Source of the DNA: Chthoniobacterales bacterium
Lineage (GTDB): Bacteria > Verrucomicrobiota > Verrucomicrobiia > Chthoniobacterales > UBA10450
DNA length: 41,008 bases
Reading direction: 5' to 3'
NCBI GenBank assembly: GCA_003244145.1
Contig: QHBM01000032.1
Coordinates: forward strand, 1 to 41,008
Shown: positions 37,637 through 41,008 of the stretch, piece after piece
How positions within the stretch are numbered: position 1 is the first letter of the stretch
Layout: every line of letters begins with the position of its first letter
The notes under the pieces: generated by a model
What the model was told of the DNA's origin: nothing
Databases searched by the model: none
What the model saw: the letters and a program-made list of their open reading frames with translations, nothing else
Made by a program: the position numbers and the translations under genes

Positions 37637-40600
37637 ATGGAATTTTCGCGGCGTTTATTTCGAGCAGGCTCCGCCGGTCTGCTGGTTTCGCTTCTCCTGG
37701 CGAACTCCAGTTTCGCGCAACTCTCCACGGTCCCGAAACAGGGCATCCGCGAGAATGATCCCCGGCTTCACGCGCTGACCAATGCGCGGATCGTGACCGC
37801 CCCCGGAAAGATAATCGAAAAAGGGACGATCCTGATCCGCGATGGCTTGATCGTGGAAGCGGGGCCGGATGTGAAAATCCCGCCGGAAGCGCGCGTGTGG
37901 GATCTCGCCGGCAAAACGATTTATCCCGGCTTCATCGATTCGTATAGCCGGCTTGGTTTGCCGGAAACTCTCCAGCCGGAACCGGTGCGTTCCGATGTCG
38001 ATCCGGACGATCCGAACGCGAAGCCGAAGGAAATCCCGCGTGAGAGCGCGAAAGGAATGCATTCGTGGAATCCGCGGGTCACGCCGGAACGCAAGGCGGC
38101 CGATCATCTCAACCTCGACAAAAAGGCGACGCGCAAATTTCGCGACCTCGGGTTCACCAGCGCGCTGGTAGTGCCGGGCCGCGGAATCTTTCGCGGGTCG
38201 AGCGCCCTGATCAATCTCCAGGAAGCAGACGTCGATAGCATGGTGGTGGCGCCGTTGGTCGCGCAACACATCGCTTTCGACTTCGATCGCGAAGGAGATC
38301 GCGGTTACCCGAATTCGCTCATGGGCGCCATCGCCCTCGTCCGCCAGAGCTACCTCGACGCATCGTGGTATCAAGCGGCGCAGGACGCCTATAAGAAAAG
38401 TCCAGCCACAACGGAACGGCCCGAAACAAACGCGAGCCTCGCCGCGCTGGCCGATCAATCGCAACATAATCCCGCCATCTTCGAAACGGAGGATGAGCTG
38501 GATTTGCTGCGCGCGTTGCGCATTGCCGACGAATTCAAATTGAAGCCGATGCTGCTCGGCAACGGCTACGAATACCGTGTGCGGAAAGCGCTCGCGGAAA
38601 AAAAGACGCCAATCATTCTGCCGCTCGATTTCCCGAAAGCGCCGGAGATCGAACGACCGGCCCAGGCCTTGGAATATCGTCTCGATGAGCTCCAGCATTG
38701 GGACCGCGCCCCGAGCAATCCGGCCCGCCTGGCCGAAGCGGGAATCCCATTCGCCTTCACCACCCAGAAGCTGGAGAAACCCGAGAAAGAATTCTGGTCG
38801 CGCGTTCGGCTCGCGGTGCGCCGCGGCTTGAGCAAAGACGCCGCGCTGGCCGCGCTGACCACCACGCCCGCGGAAATGTTTGGAGTGGCCGACAGGCTCG
38901 GAACGATTGCACCGGGCCGGATGGCGAACCTGGTCGTCGCCAGCGGAGATCTCTTCGGTGAGGAAGCGCGCATCCTGACCACGTGGGTCGATGGACATTA
39001 TTACGATGTCGAGCAGGGAGCCGATCGCGATGTGCGCGGCACCTGGGAAATCACGGCCGAAGGAAAAACGCTGCCGCTGATCGTGGAAGGCAAGCTCGAG
39101 AAACTCGACGCCAAACTCGGCGGCGAAAAAGTAACGCTCTCGATCAAGGAGGACACTATCTTGCTGATCGCGCCGGCGAAATTATTCGGAAAAGGCGAAG
39201 GTTCGATCCGTTTCACCGGCCAGATTATTTCCGAGACGATCGCTGGGAACGGCGAAGCGGCGCCGGGCACGAATCTTCGCTGGAGCGCAAAGCGAACGGC
39301 TGCTTACACGCCCACGAAAAAACCAGACGAGAAATCGTCGCCGCTGGATAAGGCGCTCGATTTTCCCGAGACCTTTCCAGCCGGCGCTTTCGGACGAGCC
39401 GCGCCGCCTGAACAAGCAAAGACTGTGTTGATTCAGGGCGCGACCATCTGGACTTCCGGCCCGCAAGGCACATTGCAAAATGCCGATCTGCTCGTGACCG
39501 CGGGTAAGATTACCGCAGTCGGGCCCGGCTTGAAGGCGCCGGGCGTGACCGCCATCGATGGCAAAGGCATGCACGTCACGCCGGGCATCGTCGATTGCCA
39601 TTCGCACACCGCGATCAGCAAAGGCGTGAACGAGTCGAGCCACGCCGTGACGTGTGAAGTGCGCATCGGCGACGTGATCGACGCGACCGACATCGGACTT
39701 TACCGCGAGCTCGCCGGCGGCGTGACGACGGCAAACGTTCTGCATGGATCGGCCAATCCGATCGGCGGACAAAACCAAGTGATCAAGTTCCGCTGGGGCG
39801 CGCTGCCGGAAGAATTGAAGTTCGCCGACGCGATGCCGGGCGTAAAATTCGCTCTCGGCGAAAACGTGAAGCAGGCCAACTGGGGCGACAAATTCAAGAC
39901 GCGTTATCCGCAGACGCGCATGGGCGTTGAACAAATCATGCGCGATCGGTTCCGCGCCGCGCTCGAATACGATGCCGCGCTGAAAAAGAAGCAAGCTCTG
40001 CCGGTGCGGCGCGATCTTCAGCTGGAAGCACTTTCAGAAATTCTGAGCGGAAAGCGGCTGATCCATTGCCATTCGTATCGGCAGGATGAAATCCTCGCGT
40101 TCCTGAGTCTGGCGCGCGAGTTCAAGATCAAGGTCGGAACATTGCAACACATTCTTGAAGGTTACAAAGTCGCCGACGTCATGGCGAAGGATGGCGTGGG
40201 CGGTTCGTCGTTCGCCGATTGGTGGGGTTACAAGTTCGAGGTTTACGACGCCATTCCCGATAACGCCGCGATGATGAATGGCCAGGGCGTCCTGACCTCG
40301 GTCAATTCCGATAGCGCCGATCTCGCGCGCCGGCTGAACACCGAATCGGCGAAGTCGATGAAATACGGCGGCCTCTCACCGGACGACGCGTTGAAGCTGG
40401 TCACGATCAATCCCGCGCGGCAGTTGCGGATCGACGCCAGGACCGGCTCGCTCGAAACCGGCAAGGACGCCGACTTCGTTATCTGGAACGGCAATCCCCT
40501 CTCCAATTACGCCAGCGTGCAACAGACCTGGATCGATGGCCGGAAATATTTCGATCGCGCGGAAGAGATCGAAGCGCGCAAAGGTTTTGCCGCGCAACGC

Positions 40601-40795
40601 GACGCGCTCGTCCAGAAAGCTCTGGTTGAACGCTTGAAAGAGATTGGCTCCGGCGACGCGGACAAGAAGGGCGACGACAAGGAAGCGCCGCCGAAAATTT
40701 CCGCGCACGAAAGCCACCGTGAGCACGAACTCCAATCGCTTTACGGCGACGGCTCCGACAAGCACACCTGCATGGAGGATGCGCAAAATGAATAG
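37637..40795 (+). CDS. Exported tandem amidohydrolase-family protein (first domain degenerate)
   Basis: A 1052-aa protein with a signal peptide (SAGLLVSLLLANSSFAQ, residues about 12-28). Residues 45-450 form a first amidohydrolase-like domain, TNARIVTAPGKIIEKGTIL to GTIAPGRMANLVVA, but the metal-binding HxH is replaced: TIYPGFIDSYSRLGL. Residues about 585-1000 form a second, complete domain: ILIQ-type start (VLIQGATIWTSG), PGIVDCHSHTAISKG with HxH, IHCHSYRQDEI and TLQHILEG with His ligands, and SVNSDSADL with the catalytic Asp. It resembles imidazolonepropionase-like exported amidohydrolases. The C-terminus is charged and ends HTCMEDAQNE. Overlaps the next amidohydrolase gene by 8 bases. Substrate unknown. 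Confidence 0.88.
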   Translation: MEFSRRLFRAGSAGLLVSLLLANSSFAQLSTVPKQGIRENDPRLHALTNARIVTAPGKIIEKGTILIRDGLIVEAGPDVKIPPEARVWDLAGKTIYPGFIDSYSRLGLPETLQPEPVRSDVDPDDPNAKPKEIPRESAKGMHSWNPRVTPERKAADHLNLDKKATRKFRDLGFTSALVVPGRGIFRGSSALINLQEADVDSMVVAPLVAQHIAFDFDREGDRGYPNSLMGAIALVRQSYLDASWYQAAQDAYKKSPATTERPETNASLAALADQSQHNPAIFETEDELDLLRALRIADEFKLKPMLLGNGYEYRVRKALAEKKTPIILPLDFPKAPEIERPAQALEYRLDELQHWDRAPSNPARLAEAGIPFAFTTQKLEKPEKEFWSRVRLAVRRGLSKDAALAALTTTPAEMFGVADRLGTIAPGRMANLVVASGDLFGEEARILTTWVDGHYYDVEQGADRDVRGTWEITAEGKTLPLIVEGKLEKLDAKLGGEKVTLSIKEDTILLIAPAKLFGKGEGSIRFTGQIISETIAGNGEAAPGTNLRWSAKRTAAYTPTKKPDEKSSPLDKALDFPETFPAGAFGRAAPPEQAKTVLIQGATIWTSGPQGTLQNADLLVTAGKITAVGPGLKAPGVTAIDGKGMHVTPGIVDCHSHTAISKGVNESSHAVTCEVRIGDVIDATDIGLYRELAGGVTTANVLHGSANPIGGQNQVIKFRWGALPEELKFADAMPGVKFALGENVKQANWGDKFKTRYPQTRMGVEQIMRDRFRAALEYDAALKKKQALPVRRDLQLEALSEILSGKRLIHCHSYRQDEILAFLSLAREFKIKVGTLQHILEGYKVADVMAKDGVGGSSFADWWGYKFEVYDAIPDNAAMMNGQGVLTSVNSDSADLARRLNTESAKSMKYGGLSPDDALKLVTINPARQLRIDARTGSLETGKDADFVIWNGNPLSNYASVQQTWIDGRKYFDRAEEIEARKGFAAQRDALVQKALVERLKEIGSGDADKKGDDKEAPPKISAHESHREHELQSLYGDGSDKHTCMEDAQNE

Positions 40796-41008
40796 GCGCC
40801 TTCTCGTCGTTGGAGCTTTCATTTTGTTCGGAGCGCTGACGAACGCTCCCGCTTCGGATACGATCCCCGCGCCGCCGCAAACGAAACCGATCGCGCTAAA
40901 AGGCGCCACGATCCATCCGCTCAGCGCCGCCGACATTCCCTCGGGCACGATCGTTTTTGAAAATGGAAAGATCACGGCTGTGGGCGCTGATGTGCCGGTG
41001 CCCGCGGG
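40788..41008 (+). CDS. Second exported amidohydrolase, N-terminal part (cut by window end)
   Basis: The start ATG at 40788 overlaps the previous stop by 8 bases (ATGAATAG). The visible 73 residues are a signal peptide (MNRRLLVVGAFILFGALTNA) and the first strands of an amidohydrolase domain: IALKGATIHPLSAADIPSG, then TIVFENGKITAVG, as in the preceding protein. Translational coupling suggests a two-protein complex, perhaps with the inactive domain as scaffold. The active site is beyond the window. Confidence 0.85.
   Translation, partial: MNRRLLVVGAFILFGALTNAPASDTIPAPPQTKPIALKGATIHPLSAADIPSGTIVFENGKITAVGADVPVPA

Noticed and set aside
37655..38998. 447-aa minus-strand frame
   Set aside because: Antisense shadow of the amidohydrolase gene; Arg-rich and without any family pattern.
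1..41008. CRISPR array, rRNA, prophage genes, replication origin
   Set aside because: No regularly spaced identical repeats, rRNA sequence, phage structural genes or DnaA-box clusters were seen.

Overview
The window looks like a chromosomal piece of a G+C-rich soil-type Verrucomicrobia bacterium (Chthoniobacterales/Spartobacteria-like). I base this on overall gene content, on Ser/Pro/Ala-rich linkers in exported proteins, and on dispersed short palindromic and heptameric repeats. No rRNA or other marker settles the assignment, so it is inference. About 40 genes are packed tightly, often with 4-base ATGA overlaps, plus one tRNA-Arg(UCU). No CRISPR array and no recognisable integrase or transposase gene is present.

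Layout. 1-3 kb: a MacA/MacB-type export system (permease cut by the window edge). 3.1-5.3 kb: a lone ABC-2 permease, a DksA-like protein with a histone-H1-like tail, then rpmG and rpsR. 11.6-5.2 kb (minus strand): an operon-like run of SppA-type protease, CPBP protease, a ThiL-TsaE fusion, TsaB, alanine racemase, a RelE-like protein and a class V aminotransferase. 11.7-15 kb: an AT-hook-like small protein, tRNA-Arg, ada, mobA diverging from fdhD. 20.3-14.9 kb (minus): the methylcitrate cycle genes prpD-prpB-prpC, a PaaI-type thioesterase, an OFA-family MFS carrier and its 41-aa small partner. A fused-subunit CoA-transferase diverges from prpD across a MITE-like repeat.

22-26.2 kb is the most foreign-looking part. 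A DUF2971 protein and a 941-aa membrane-anchored trypsin-like protease lie, with an MFS remnant, between two perfect 33-bp direct repeats; the left copy is the 3' end of the CoA-transferase gene. It resembles a 4.2-kb integrated module without its integrase. Beyond it come a CHY zinc-finger protein, an MFS carrier, a small exported protein, and a two-gene B12-dependent acyl-CoA mutase resembling a split IcmF. Then follow a membrane protein, an SDR reductase, an exported tyrosinase, an exported protein of unknown function, and a NYN-LOTUS protein. A second lower-G+C insertion (36.5-37.5 kb) carries a Panacea (PanA/SocA-like) antitoxin candidate with a 120-aa putative toxin. The window ends in two overlapping amidohydrolase genes.

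Metabolic theme: propionyl-CoA and branched acyl-CoA handling (methylcitrate cycle, acyl-CoA mutase, CoA-transferase, thioesterase, OFA carrier). The best novelty candidates are the direct-repeat-flanked DUF2971/protease module, the PanA-toxin pair, the ThiL-TsaE fusion whose junction is a 7-bp tandem repeat, and a strongly repeated decamer, GCCTAACGAG.
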